From Actinomycetota bacterium (lineage in GTDB: Bacteria; Actinomycetota; Acidimicrobiia; Acidimicrobiales; Microtrichaceae): a DNA stretch of 35,657 bases. Positions 16,525 to 25,829 of this stretch are shown in pieces. Each line of letters opens with the position of its first letter. Within the stretch, counting starts at the first letter, position 1. The translations under genes were made by a program, and so were the position numbers. The stretch is from the NCBI GenBank assembly GCA_947473395.1, contig CANJEC010000004.1, positions 1-35,657 on the forward strand, written 5' to 3'. The notes under the pieces were generated by a model, which saw nothing but the letters and a program-made list of their open reading frames with translations, ran no database searches and was not told where the DNA came from.

Positions 16525-18909
16525 ATGCCGCTTCAATCGACACTTCCGCAAGTTCTTGCCATGAGGACAGAAGGCACCTTTCAGGTGTTCACACTCGGCA
16601 GCCAAGAGTGGTACTTGCTGATTTTCTGCGTGGTCGTATCATTCATCGCCCTCATCGCAGGCTGGTTCATGATGCGTAGCGTGCTGGCCAAGGACCCTGG
16701 CACCGAGAAGATGGGCGAGATCGGCGAGGCCATCCAAGAGGGCGCGATGGCCTACATCAAGCGGCAGTTCAAAACGATTCTGTTGATGGTGGTACCGCTA
16801 GCTGCGGTCATCTTTGTGACCTCCACCGAAATCATCAACGAATCAACGAATGAGGGCCTTGATCGAATCAACGCCGGACTGTTCCGCACCCTGGCATTCC
16901 TGACAGGTGCGCTGGCATCTGGGTTTATTGGCTTCTTGGGAATGTGGCTCGCCACCCGCGCCAATGTTCGCACCGCAGCAGCCGCAAAGACGGGTCGCAT
17001 GGATGACGCCCTGCAGGTGGCCTTCCGTGCCGGTGGAACAGTCGGGCTGTTTACGGCTGGCCTTGGGCTGCTCGGCGCAACGCTGATCGTCATGATCTTT
17101 CAGAACACTGCATCGTCAATCTTGATTGGCTTTGGATTCGGCGGGTCGCTTCTGGCGCTGTTCCTTCGCGTTGGCGGCGGAATCTTCACCAAGGCAGCAG
17201 ACGTGGGTGCTGACTTGGTTGGCAAGATCGAAGCTGGAATCCCCGAGGATGACCCTCGTAACCCAGCAACTATTGCCGACAACGTGGGCGACAACGTGGG
17301 CGACTGCGCAGGCATGGCATCAGACCTGTTTGAGTCATTCGGCGTGGTGCTCGTTGCAAACATCATTCTGGGTGTCACGGCATTCAGGGCCATTGGCATT
17401 GAAGGAAGCAACGCTGCAAAGGGGCTGATCTTTCCACTTGCCATGATGGCAGTTGGACTCTTGGCCTCTCTCATCTCGATCTTCATGGTCAAGGCACGCG
17501 AGGGCGAGACAGATGCTCTCAAGCCAATCAACCGCGGCCTAAACGTGGCTTCGGTGCTGTCGCTCTTTGGTGCGGCCGCTCTGGCATTCCTCTATGTAGG
17601 TGACCCACGAGGTTCCTCGGTAGACAATGTCGGTCTGAGGATGTTCCTCGCAATCCTCGGCGGTGTGGTACTCGGTCAGGTTGCGAGTCGCATTACGCAG
17701 TACTACACCTCGAGCCAGTTCAAGCCTGTTCGCGACATCGCAGAATCTGGACGCACGGGACCAGCCACGGTGGTGCTGTCTGGTATCTCGAGTGGTATGG
17801 AATCTGCAGTGTGGGCAGTAGTGGCAATTGCCGCAGCGATTCTGGTTGCACTCGGACTTGGCGGAGGAAGCACACTGTTTGCCTTCTACCTCGTTGCGCT
17901 CACCGGCATTGGCATGTTGGCGACAACAGCCATCGTGGTGGCAGAAGACACCTTCGGCCCGATTGCTGATAACGCTCAGGGCATCGCAGAGATGGCAGGC
18001 GAGTTCCACGGCGAGACCGAGACCATCCTTGATGGCCTCGACACCGTGGGTAACACCACCAAAGCAGTCACCAAGGGCTTCGCCATTGGTTCTGCAGTCA
18101 TCGCTGCAGTGGCACTCTTTGCCTCGTTCCGTGAGACCATCGCGGCTTCGGCCGATACCAAAGTTGGTGAGGTTCTTCGAGCCGATAACGTTGAAGCCGC
18201 ATTCAATGCAGTGGCCATCAACATTGCAGACCCCAAGGTCTTTGCTGGCGCTCTTGTGGGCGGAACCGTTGTCTTCATGTTCTCCTCGCTGGCCATCTTG
18301 GCAGTGAGTCGCACGGCTGGAACAGTGGTGCAGGAAGTCCGCAGGCAGTTCCGTGAGAAGCCCGGGATTATGGACTACACCGAAAAGCCGGACTACGGCC
18401 CCGTCATTGACATCTGCACCAGTGCTGCGCTTCGTGAACTCACCACACCAGCATTGCTTGCAGTGTTGATGCCCGTAGCAATCGGATTCGGGCTTGGCGC
18501 CTTTGCGCTCGGTGGTTACCTTGCTGCCACCATCGTTGTTGGTGCACTCATGGCTAACTTCTTGTCCAACGCTGGTGGCGCCTGGGATAACGGAAAGAAG
18601 TACATCGAAGAGGGCAACCTTGGTGGCAAGGGTTCAGATGTCCACACTGCAGTAGTCATTGGCGACACTGTTGGTGATCCGTTCAAAGACACTGCCGGCC
18701 CGGCTATCAACCCACTCATCAAGGTGATGAACCTGGTTGCACTGCTCATCCTTCCGGCGATTATCGCCATGGAAAACAACAACGCTCGCTTCTTGATTGC
18801 AGCAGTTGCTGTGGTCATCGTGGTTGCCAGCATCATCTACTCCAAGAAGCAAGCCACTTCATTTGGTGATGATGAGGCTGATGCAGTGCCCGTCGCAAAT
18901 CTCACCTGA
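16525..18909 (+). CDS. hppA: Membrane-bound H+-translocating pyrophosphatase, K+-independent type by signature
   Basis: GGIFTKAADVGADLVGKIEAGIPEDDPRNPATIADNVGDNVGDCAGMASDLFES; GNTTKAVTKGFAIGSA with Lys/Thr at the K+-dependence positions; ..AGGAWDNGKKYIEEG.. Confidence 0.96.
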   Translation: MPLQSTLPQVLAMRTEGTFQVFTLGSQEWYLLIFCVVVSFIALIAGWFMMRSVLAKDPGTEKMGEIGEAIQEGAMAYIKRQFKTILLMVVPLAAVIFVTSTEIINESTNEGLDRINAGLFRTLAFLTGALASGFIGFLGMWLATRANVRTAAAAKTGRMDDALQVAFRAGGTVGLFTAGLGLLGATLIVMIFQNTASSILIGFGFGGSLLALFLRVGGGIFTKAADVGADLVGKIEAGIPEDDPRNPATIADNVGDNVGDCAGMASDLFESFGVVLVANIILGVTAFRAIGIEGSNAAKGLIFPLAMMAVGLLASLISIFMVKAREGETDALKPINRGLNVASVLSLFGAAALAFLYVGDPRGSSVDNVGLRMFLAILGGVVLGQVASRITQYYTSSQFKPVRDIAESGRTGPATVVLSGISSGMESAVWAVVAIAAAILVALGLGGGSTLFAFYLVALTGIGMLATTAIVVAEDTFGPIADNAQGIAEMAGEFHGETETILDGLDTVGNTTKAVTKGFAIGSAVIAAVALFASFRETIAASADTKVGEVLRADNVEAAFNAVAINIADPKVFAGALVGGTVVFMFSSLAILAVSRTAGTVVQEVRRQFREKPGIMDYTEKPDYGPVIDICTSAALRELTTPALLAVLMPVAIGFGLGAFALGGYLAATIVVGALMANFLSNAGGAWDNGKKYIEEGNLGGKGSDVHTAVVIGDTVGDPFKDTAGPAINPLIKVMNLVALLILPAIIAMENNNARFLIAAVAVVIVVASIIYSKKQATSFGDDEADAVPVANLT

Positions 18910-18949
18910 TTTGCTAGCAGCGCATGCCGCTTACTGCGAGACTCACTAG

Positions 18950-19981
18950 ATGCACGTTCCGCTTGAACCTGAGTTGGGCGATCTAGAAGGTGTCCTCGCG
19001 CCTGCCGGGGATGCGTTGTTGGGCAAGGGGGTCAGCTGGTCGCTGGGAGTCGAGGACCGCCAGCAGCCAGCTGGCAGAGTCCTAGCCCTGTTGCTAGCAG
19101 AGAATCTGCAGCAGTTCCGCAGCTTTGAATTCGGTGTGCTGAACGACCTTGACCCTGAGCAACTGCATGACTATCGAGTGTCTCTGCGACGAGCCCGGTC
19201 GCTGCTGAGTTCTGGCAGGTCCGTGTTTCCGAGTGCGCAGCGCAAGGAATTGCTGGAGCAACTCGCAGAGTTTGGAAGAGTCACCTCTCGGGTACGAGAT
19301 CTTGACGTTCTGCTCGAGGACTTGCCCCAGCTGTACAGCGCTGTTGGCCTTGGCGGCGAGCAGCATTCCTCTGAGTCGCAGGAGTTGCGAGCTGCACTAC
19401 TGCGCAACCGGTCAGGTGCGTTTGAAGACTTAGCTGCTCGAATCGACCCTGAGGGGGGAGAAGCTGCCAAGTATCAGGCGATGCTGCGCTTGTGGAACGT
19501 GCTGGGCTCGGTGCACCGCCTCGGTGGGGATGACCCCGGCAAGGATGCCCTTCGACCGTCCGTTGTCGTTGCCCAGGCAACCATCCTGAGGCAGTTCAGA
19601 AAGGTTCGATCAGCTGGCCGAACCGCGAAGAAAACAAATCAGGTCAGTGATTGGCACCGGCTTCGCAAGCGCGCCAAAGCCTTGCGATATGCGCTCGTTG
19701 CGTACTCGCCGCTGCTGAGCGAACCCACTGTGTCCGACCTGGTTTCTCGCCTGCGAAAACTGCAGAATGTTCTTGGCCTGCAACAAGATCACGCAGTGCA
19801 GATCCAGTTAATTGAGTCAGCGGGCCTCGATGCGGGCGGCCGCACAGCGCTGCTAGCCGGGGCAATCTCAGAACAACTCCGCCTTGAAGCCCTCAAAGAT
19901 TTTCAGAGCTGCTCTGCAGCTTGGTCACGCTTTGATCAGTCAGGGTTCAAAGATGACGTAGCCGCTGCAGTCACGCTCTGA
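18950..19981 (+). CDS. CHAD domain-containing protein
   Basis: LHDYRVSLRRARSLLSSGRSVFP, RVRDLDVLLEDL, WHRLRKRAKALRYALVAYSPLL, LQNVLGLQQDHAVQIQLIE. Confidence 0.88.
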   Translation: MHVPLEPELGDLEGVLAPAGDALLGKGVSWSLGVEDRQQPAGRVLALLLAENLQQFRSFEFGVLNDLDPEQLHDYRVSLRRARSLLSSGRSVFPSAQRKELLEQLAEFGRVTSRVRDLDVLLEDLPQLYSAVGLGGEQHSSESQELRAALLRNRSGAFEDLAARIDPEGGEAAKYQAMLRLWNVLGSVHRLGGDDPGKDALRPSVVVAQATILRQFRKVRSAGRTAKKTNQVSDWHRLRKRAKALRYALVAYSPLLSEPTVSDLVSRLRKLQNVLGLQQDHAVQIQLIESAGLDAGGRTALLAGAISEQLRLEALKDFQSCSAAWSRFDQSGFKDDVAAAVTL

Positions 19982-20052
19982 TTTCTGATCTGACTGCTGC
20001 CCTGCAGCCTGCACTGCTGGCCTACTGGCCTACTGGCCTGATGCCCTACTGC

Positions 20053-20658
20053 TCAGGCTTCGTCCTTCTCAAGCGGGGGCAGGAACTCAAAGTTCAGGTC
20101 ACCGAGGCGCACCAATGTCGAAGCAATCCAGCCACCCATAGCGCTGAAGTGGTCATCAAGGATCGACCCATCGGCAAGCGTGGCTTCGTCGAGTTCGTAG
20201 CTACCCTCGTAGCTAATCTCGATGGCATGTTCAGTTTCGGTGAGGTCTTCGTTCGAGACGGCCTCAACCGTTGGGCCTGATCGCGTCAGACGCTCAGAGC
20301 CAATCATCGGGCTCTCGGTGGGCAGGACATCAAGCACCCGGCGCGGGTTAGGGGCCTCGGTGAGGCGCTGAATGCGCAGCACAACCTCGATGTCAATGGT
20401 GGGTGCCTCGGGAAGTTCTTCTTCGATGTACCAAGAGCGGTAGGCGGTTTGCGACCAGGTTGGCCACTCCAAGGTGAGGTCAGCGCGAACCCGCGGCGGT
20501 AGGCCTTCACCGGGGACTCCATAGCTCGTCTCCCAGGTGAGATCACCGAGGAGAACGTCCGTGTGGAATCGCTCCTCAAAGGCCTGCCGCTCTAGAAGTG
20601 CATTCTCCATGGCATCGCGTAGAGCGCCAATCGCATCAGTGAAGACGTGGTCCAACAT
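20053..20658 (-). CDS. Conserved-looking hypothetical protein (201 aa)
   Basis: Intact ORF with acidic composition, fits between convergent/co-directional neighbours; no recognised domain. Confidence 0.6.
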   Translation of the reverse strand: MLDHVFTDAIGALRDAMENALLERQAFEERFHTDVLLGDLTWETSYGVPGEGLPPRVRADLTLEWPTWSQTAYRSWYIEEELPEAPTIDIEVVLRIQRLTEAPNPRRVLDVLPTESPMIGSERLTRSGPTVEAVSNEDLTETEHAIEISYEGSYELDEATLADGSILDDHFSAMGGWIASTLVRLGDLNFEFLPPLEKDEA

Positions 20659-20721
20659 GTGTTCTGCAGGCTACCGCGAGCAGCCGGGCATGTCGGCACG
20701 ACTCCCCTTGGCATGGCCGGC

Positions 20722-22521
20722 CTAGATAGAGGCCAAGGAGGAGCCGTCTACCTCATAGAGGGCCGAGGATCCTGCTTGCACAGCAGGGACGAGACCGCCA
20801 GCCTGCGGCAAGATCTGCTCGGCAAAGAATCTTGCCGTGGTGATCTTTGCCGCAAGGTATTCGGTATCTGCAGATCCGGCGTCAAGTTCTGCCTGTGCAG
20901 CAAGTGCTTGTTTGGTCAGTAACCAGCCACCGGTAACGGTTCCAAAGATCCGCAAATACGGTGTAGCTCCGGCGAGTGCCTGAATGGGATCCGCCAAACC
21001 ATTCGTCATGATCCAGTCGGTGACGCCGGTCAAGGCCTCTACTGACTCAGCTAGAGCGGTGCGCATTGAATCGAACTCTTTGCCAGCGGCCTCAAGGTGT
21101 GCATCCGTATCGCGCATGCTCTGAAGATGGCCGTTCACTACTGCGCCCATTCGCAGTCCGAGTTTGCGCCCAACAAGGTCCATTGCTTGGATTCCGTTGG
21201 TGCCTTCGTAAATGGGAGCGATTCGCATATCGCGATAGTGCTGAGCAACACCTGACTCTTCGATATATCCCATGCCGCCAAATACCTGGATTGCGGTAGA
21301 GGTGACCTCCATGCCGATATCAGTACACCAAGCTTTGGTGACAGGAGTGAGCAACTCTGCAAGGTCATCTTGCAGTTCGGCCTCTTCGCCCTCGAGTGCC
21401 CGTGAGAAGTCAATCGCCGCGGCGTTATAGACAATGAGCGCTCGCATAGCCTCAACATGGCTCTTCATGAACAGCAGCATGCGACGCACATCTGGGTGCT
21501 CGATGATGAACGCAGCCTCTTTGGACTCGCCACCGATTTTACGACCTTGCTTGCGCTCTTGAGAGTAGGCAAGGGCTTTTTGGAACGCGGCGTCTCCAAG
21601 TGCCACGCCCTGGATTCCAACGGCAATGCGGGCGGAGTTCATCATGGTGAACATGGCGCGCAGGCCTTGGTTCTCTTCTCCAACTAGGTAGCCAGTAGCG
21701 CCACCCTCATCGCCAAAACTCATGACGCAGGTGGGTGAGGCGTGAATGCCCATCTTGTGTTCAATCGAGACGCAGCGAAGATCATTGCGCTCGCCAGGTT
21801 CACCCTCGGAGGTGAGCAAGAACTTCGGCACAATGAACAGCGAGATTCCACGGGTTCCGGCCGGCGCATCGGGTAGCCGGGCCAGGACCAAGTGGATGAT
21901 GTTTTCTGCCATGTCGTGCTCGCCGAACGAGATGTAGATCTTTGTGCCGGTGACCTTGTAGGTACCGTCGCTTTGTGGAACGGCTTTCGTAGTGCAGAGT
22001 CCGACGTCGGACCCAGCCTGCGGCTCAGTCAAGTTCATGGTTCCAGTCCATTGACCGGTCACCAGTTTGCGCAAGTAGAGCTCTTTTTGCTCCTCGGTGC
22101 CCCATTCCTGCAGGCATTCAATTGCTCCGGTGGTGAGCCCAGGACACATGGTGAGCGCACCGTTGGATGCAGTCTCGAACTCAAGCGCACAGGCTTGCAC
22201 TGCTTCCGGGAATCCAGCGCCGCCAAAGTCAACCTCGGCGTTCAGACCCTGCCACCCCGCTTCGACAAATTTTGCGTAGGCCTCTTTGAAGCCGGCTGGG
22301 GTTTGCACACCCTCAGGTGACCAGACCAAACCCTCGCGATCGCCCGACGCATTCAGCGGGCCAAAAACCTCTTGCATAAACCGGCCTTGTTCCTCGAGTA
22401 CCGAGGCAACGGTGTCTAGATCGGCCTGTGCGTAGAGACTGCTTTGCGAGAGCTGTTCAATCTGGCCGATGTGGCGCAGAGCGAAGAGTGCATCTTTTAT
22501 TGGGGCGCGATAGTCGTACAT
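20722..22521 (-). CDS. Acyl-CoA dehydrogenase
   Basis: GTMNLTEPQAGSDVG, KIYISFGEHDMAENIIHLVLARLPDAPAGTRGISLF, QVFGGMGYIEESGVAQHYRDMRIAPIYEGTNGIQAMDLVGRKL. Confidence 0.95.
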   Translation of the reverse strand: MYDYRAPIKDALFALRHIGQIEQLSQSSLYAQADLDTVASVLEEQGRFMQEVFGPLNASGDREGLVWSPEGVQTPAGFKEAYAKFVEAGWQGLNAEVDFGGAGFPEAVQACALEFETASNGALTMCPGLTTGAIECLQEWGTEEQKELYLRKLVTGQWTGTMNLTEPQAGSDVGLCTTKAVPQSDGTYKVTGTKIYISFGEHDMAENIIHLVLARLPDAPAGTRGISLFIVPKFLLTSEGEPGERNDLRCVSIEHKMGIHASPTCVMSFGDEGGATGYLVGEENQGLRAMFTMMNSARIAVGIQGVALGDAAFQKALAYSQERKQGRKIGGESKEAAFIIEHPDVRRMLLFMKSHVEAMRALIVYNAAAIDFSRALEGEEAELQDDLAELLTPVTKAWCTDIGMEVTSTAIQVFGGMGYIEESGVAQHYRDMRIAPIYEGTNGIQAMDLVGRKLGLRMGAVVNGHLQSMRDTDAHLEAAGKEFDSMRTALAESVEALTGVTDWIMTNGLADPIQALAGATPYLRIFGTVTGGWLLTKQALAAQAELDAGSADTEYLAAKITTARFFAEQILPQAGGLVPAVQAGSSALYEVDGSSLASI

Positions 22522-22527
22522 CAGGCC

Positions 22528-22533
22528 ATGTTA
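22528..22533 (-). promoter_or_regulatory. -10-like TAACAT 6 nt upstream of ATG (22521) for acyl-CoA dehydrogenase
   Basis: Motif and spacing read directly on the minus strand. Confidence 0.5.
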
Positions 22534-22602
22534 CCGGTGGGTAAGTTCATCAACACCTCGGCGAACAGAACTCGGGCAAAAAATGAGGGCCGAACCTGTG
22601 GC

Positions 22603-23310
22603 TTAACTCGACAGATGCGGGCTCATCACTGCAATGGGCAACCCGATTCCAACGGAGTTTGTCCGCAATCTGGCAATCTGGCGTCCGGTCTGAACTGCAG
22701 CTTTGGCAGTACCGAGTAGTTCACCAAGCGCCGCTACGGTGCTGTCAAGATCGGTAGCGACGAGTGCCAAGCCAAAGATCTGTGCAGGGGATTCGCTGGC
22801 GGCCTCACCGTGATCGGGACCCATGAGTTCGACAATTACATCGCCTGCCCAAAAGAATGTTTGGCACATCGGCGACCCATAACTCGAAGTGCTTCGACTA
22901 CCGCGGACCTCAAACCCTGCCGACTCAAAGGCGGCGATACTGCGTTGGGAGTCACCTGTGCTGACCACGATGTGGTCAATTGATGTGATGCCATTGGGGT
23001 GAGGCTGCGATGCAACCTCGTTGAGCAAAGGACCTGTGTCGCTAGCTGGCAGCAGTGTCAGGCCATCGATGGAAGGGTGCTCTGAAATCGAACTGCCGCT
23101 ACCGATCCCTTGAATCTGCCAGCCCTGAAAGGGTTCGCCTTGGCCAGTGCACTGAATGATTGTCTGTCCCAGTGTGACCGTGCCCTCTGCCGAGACGAAG
23201 AAGCCCGCAGCGCTCCAAGCGGCAGCAGTATCTCCAAGCCTGAGCAGTTCAAGCTGAAGCGGTCGGGCTGCAGCGGGGCAATCTAGGGGATCAAAAGTGT
23301 CAGCCGGCAT
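22603..23310 (-). CDS. VOC/glyoxalase-like domain protein
   Basis: ITSIDHIVVSTGDSQRSIAAFESAGFEVRG.., VIVELMGPDHGE..FGLALVATDLDSTVAALGELLG; start trimmed to MPADTFDPLD at 23310. Confidence 0.7.
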   Translation of the reverse strand: MPADTFDPLDCPAAARPLQLELLRLGDTAAAWSAAGFFVSAEGTVTLGQTIIQCTGQGEPFQGWQIQGIGSGSSISEHPSIDGLTLLPASDTGPLLNEVASQPHPNGITSIDHIVVSTGDSQRSIAAFESAGFEVRGSRSTSSYGSPMCQTFFWAGDVIVELMGPDHGEAASESPAQIFGLALVATDLDSTVAALGELLGTAKAAVQTGRQIARLRTNSVGIGLPIAVMSPHLSS

Positions 23311-23316
23311 GGCGGA

Positions 23317-23326
23317 ACGGTACCGT
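23317..23326. promoter_or_regulatory. Palindromic acggtaccgt: overlapping TACCGT -10-like boxes on both strands between divergent genes
   Basis: TACCGT (+, 23321-23326) then 7 nt then GTG 23334; TACCGT (-, 23322-23317) then 6 nt then ATG 23310. Confidence 0.55.
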
Positions 23327-24017
23327 GGCCACCGTGACCCTGACCGACACGGCGACAAATGAGGTAGATCTCAATCGCCGTGCGCTCACTTGGCTGCTGA
23401 TCGCGGCTGCTGGGTACGTGGCCTGTTCACTGATGGCGAACGTCATGTCCGTCAGGATTCTTCGCGTCGGCCCCGACTGGGCAAGCTTCTCGATTGACGC
23501 CGGAACCCTGACCTACCCGCTCACGTTCACGCTTCGAGACCTTGTTCACAAGGTCGGCGGACGATGGGCTGCCCGGGTCATCATTTTGAGTGCCGCCGCC
23601 TTCAACATTGTGTTAGCGCTCGGGTTGTACCTTGCAGCGATCCTGCCTGCTGATTCAGAGGTGCCAGGGCCGGCACAGGAATGGTTTGGTCCAGTACTCA
23701 ATCCCGTCACCAGAATTGTGCTTGCCTCAGTAGTGGCACAAGTGATCGCAGAGTTCGCTGACACCGAGGTGTATCACCGCTTTGTCATGCGATTCGGGCA
23801 TCGGGTGCAATGGGGAAGAGTGCTGACCTCGAACGCGATCGCAATCCCGATTGACTCAATCGTGTTTGTGCTTATCGCCTTTGGTGGCACGCTTCCCTGG
23901 TCGGTAGCAGTGTCGATCATCTGGGCGAACATCGTGGTGAAAGGCTTGGCCACAATCCTGAGCATCCCGCTGATCTATGCAGTTCCAGAGGACCTGACGC
24001 GACCTCCGCTGGATTGA
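23325..24017 (+). CDS. VUT/YhhQ family (queuosine precursor transporter-like) membrane protein; start at GTG 23325 or GTG 23334
   Basis: SLMANVMSVRILRV, LTYPLTFTLRDLVHKVGGRWAARVIILSA, AEFADTEVYHRF, TSNAIAIPIDSIVFVLIAF are VUT family motifs. Confidence 0.85.
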   Translation: MATVTLTDTATNEVDLNRRALTWLLIAAAGYVACSLMANVMSVRILRVGPDWASFSIDAGTLTYPLTFTLRDLVHKVGGRWAARVIILSAAAFNIVLALGLYLAAILPADSEVPGPAQEWFGPVLNPVTRIVLASVVAQVIAEFADTEVYHRFVMRFGHRVQWGRVLTSNAIAIPIDSIVFVLIAFGGTLPWSVAVSIIWANIVVKGLATILSIPLIYAVPEDLTRPPLD

Positions 24018-24140
24018 CGGCGCGACTGCAGCAGCGCCGAACCTAGGCAGGGTGTTGATACGGGGAACTTCGCCTACAACGTGAACTGCGCTCCTGTCGG
24101 CAGGTGCCAAGAGAAGCGCAGACCAGAATCGGAAAGTGAA

Positions 24141-24230
24141 TTAGGAGTTGCGACCGGCGTTTGGCTTACGGCCATGATTGGCCTTCTTACGCCGCACGTT
24201 TGCTTTTTTCTTCTGCGTGCGTTGTGACAT
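24141..24230 (-). CDS. 29-aa basic microprotein, bL37-like ribosomal protein candidate: MSQRTQKKKANVRRKKANHGRKPNAGRNS
   Basis: Not in the ORF track; ORF read directly; 'KKANHGRKPNA' resembles the mycobacterial bL37 'SKANHGKRPN' motif; TAACAT 7 nt upstream of ATG. Confidence 0.7.
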   Translation of the reverse strand: MSQRTQKKKANVRRKKANHGRKPNAGRNS

Positions 24231-24383
24231 GGAGAACATGTTAGTGGAGGTCACCCCTCGGACTCCAGACGAGCCAGAGCGACGTAGCGCTCAACATGCT
24301 CAGATGGGGAAGGAGCGCTGAACCAAGTACCGTGTGGCCATGCTGTGCGAGCCTGTTCAGCACCTCACTTTCAGGAACTTCAC

Positions 24384-25466
24384 GTGGAACGATTTGGATT
24401 TGTCGGCTTACCCAATGCAGGGAAGTCATCGCTATATAACGCTCTAGCCGGTGGGGGTGCCTTGGCAGCCCCCTATGCCTTTGCCACGGTTGACCCAAAC
24501 GTTGGCGTAGCGAAGGTTCCCGATGATCGGTTGCAGCGTTTGGCAATCATGAGTCAGACAAAAACCATTGTTCCCGCCAGCGTGCAGTTTGTGGATATTG
24601 CCGGACTTGTTGAGGGTGCCGCTCAGGGCGAGGGCCTTGGTAATCGCTTCTTGGCTCACATTCGAGAAGTTGACGCGATTGTCTTTATCCTGCGCGCCTT
24701 CATCGACACCGACGTAGACGGATCCTCGGATCCAGTCGACCAACTCAATACCCTCGAAGTTGAGTTGGTGTACTCCGATCTTGAGACCCTTGAGAAGCAG
24801 GCAGACAAAAGGCGCAAGGCGGCTCGGGCAGACAAGACGCTCGCCGATGAGGTGGCTGCAATGGACGCAGCCCTTGAGTTGCTCCAAGCAGGAACCCCCA
24901 TCTATCGCTCCCAGCTTGATGAAGCGCAGCGGCATTTACTGAAACCGTTCTTCTTGCTTACGGCCAAGCCTGCAATGGCTTTGGTCAATCTCGATGAGGA
25001 ACAACTCGTTGACCCCGAGCCCCTTCTAGCTCCAGTACGTGAAGCCTTTGGTTCAGGTGCAGGCGACCAAGTCATTGGCCTGTGTATCCAACTCGAGGCC
25101 GAAGCGGCCATGCTCGATGAAGAGTCACGCGCCGAGATGCTCGAGGCTCTTGGATTGGGTGAAGGTGCACTCCCAGCTTTCTTACACGCGGCCTATCAGA
25201 TGCTTGGCCTGCGAACCTTTTTTACCACCGGAGAGAAAGAGACCCGAGCTTGGACGTTCCGAACGGGATCCAAAGCACCGCAATGCGCTGGAGTGATCCA
25301 CACAGACTTTGAGCGTGGGTTTATTCGAGCAGAGACCATCCACTGGGATGAACTGCTGGAGTTGGGCTCGTGGGCAAAGGCGCGTGAGGTGGGTAAAGCC
25401 CGCATCGAGGGCAAGGAATATGTAGTGGCCGATGGCGACGTGATGGATTTTCGATTCAATGTGTAG
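24384..25466 (+). CDS. ychF: Ribosome-binding GTPase YchF/Obg-like
   Basis: FGFVGLPNAGKSSLYNAL, ATVDPNVGVAKVPDDRL, VQFVDIAGLVEGAAQGEGLGNRFLAHIREVDAI, LRTFFTTGEKETRAWTFRTGSKAPQCAGVIHTDFERGFIRAE; ORF track starts at 24345. Confidence 0.96.
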   Translation: MERFGFVGLPNAGKSSLYNALAGGGALAAPYAFATVDPNVGVAKVPDDRLQRLAIMSQTKTIVPASVQFVDIAGLVEGAAQGEGLGNRFLAHIREVDAIVFILRAFIDTDVDGSSDPVDQLNTLEVELVYSDLETLEKQADKRRKAARADKTLADEVAAMDAALELLQAGTPIYRSQLDEAQRHLLKPFFLLTAKPAMALVNLDEEQLVDPEPLLAPVREAFGSGAGDQVIGLCIQLEAEAAMLDEESRAEMLEALGLGEGALPAFLHAAYQMLGLRTFFTTGEKETRAWTFRTGSKAPQCAGVIHTDFERGFIRAETIHWDELLELGSWAKAREVGKARIEGKEYVVADGDVMDFRFNV

Positions 25467-25505
25467 CCGGCCAAAGTTTTTGCGCAGACTGCGTAACTCA
25501 GGGCC

Positions 25506-25829
25506 ATGGCCTGGCTAACCCGAGAGGGGCAGGTGCTAGCTAGTGCCGAGGTTGCACAGACCCGGGCCGAGCGCCGGCGCGGACTTTTGGGCAGAAGTGA
25601 TCTTGAAGGCGTGTTCGTTTTGAAAGCAAAGTCGCTTCATACCGTGGGCATGAAGTTTCCCATTGATGTTGCTTTTTGTAACGCAGAGGGCACCGTGTTG
25701 CGCGTGCTCACCCTCGCACCCAACCGGGTCACGCTCCCGGTGCTTGCTGCAAAATCAGCTGTTGAGGCGCCTGCTGGAGCCTTTCGTCTCTGGGGGGTCG
25801 TGCCTGGCGACCGATTGGAAGTCAGGTAA
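25506..25829 (+). CDS. DUF192 family protein
   Basis: RAERRRGLLGRSDLEGVFVLKAKSLHTVGMKFPIDVAFCNAEGTVLRVLTLAP. Confidence 0.88.
   Translation: MAWLTREGQVLASAEVAQTRAERRRGLLGRSDLEGVFVLKAKSLHTVGMKFPIDVAFCNAEGTVLRVLTLAPNRVTLPVLAAKSAVEAPAGAFRLWGVVPGDRLEVR

Noticed and set aside
20021-20036. Short cctactgg direct repeat between the CHAD gene and the convergent hypothetical gene
   Set aside because: Only two 8-bp copies; no convincing hairpin or function.
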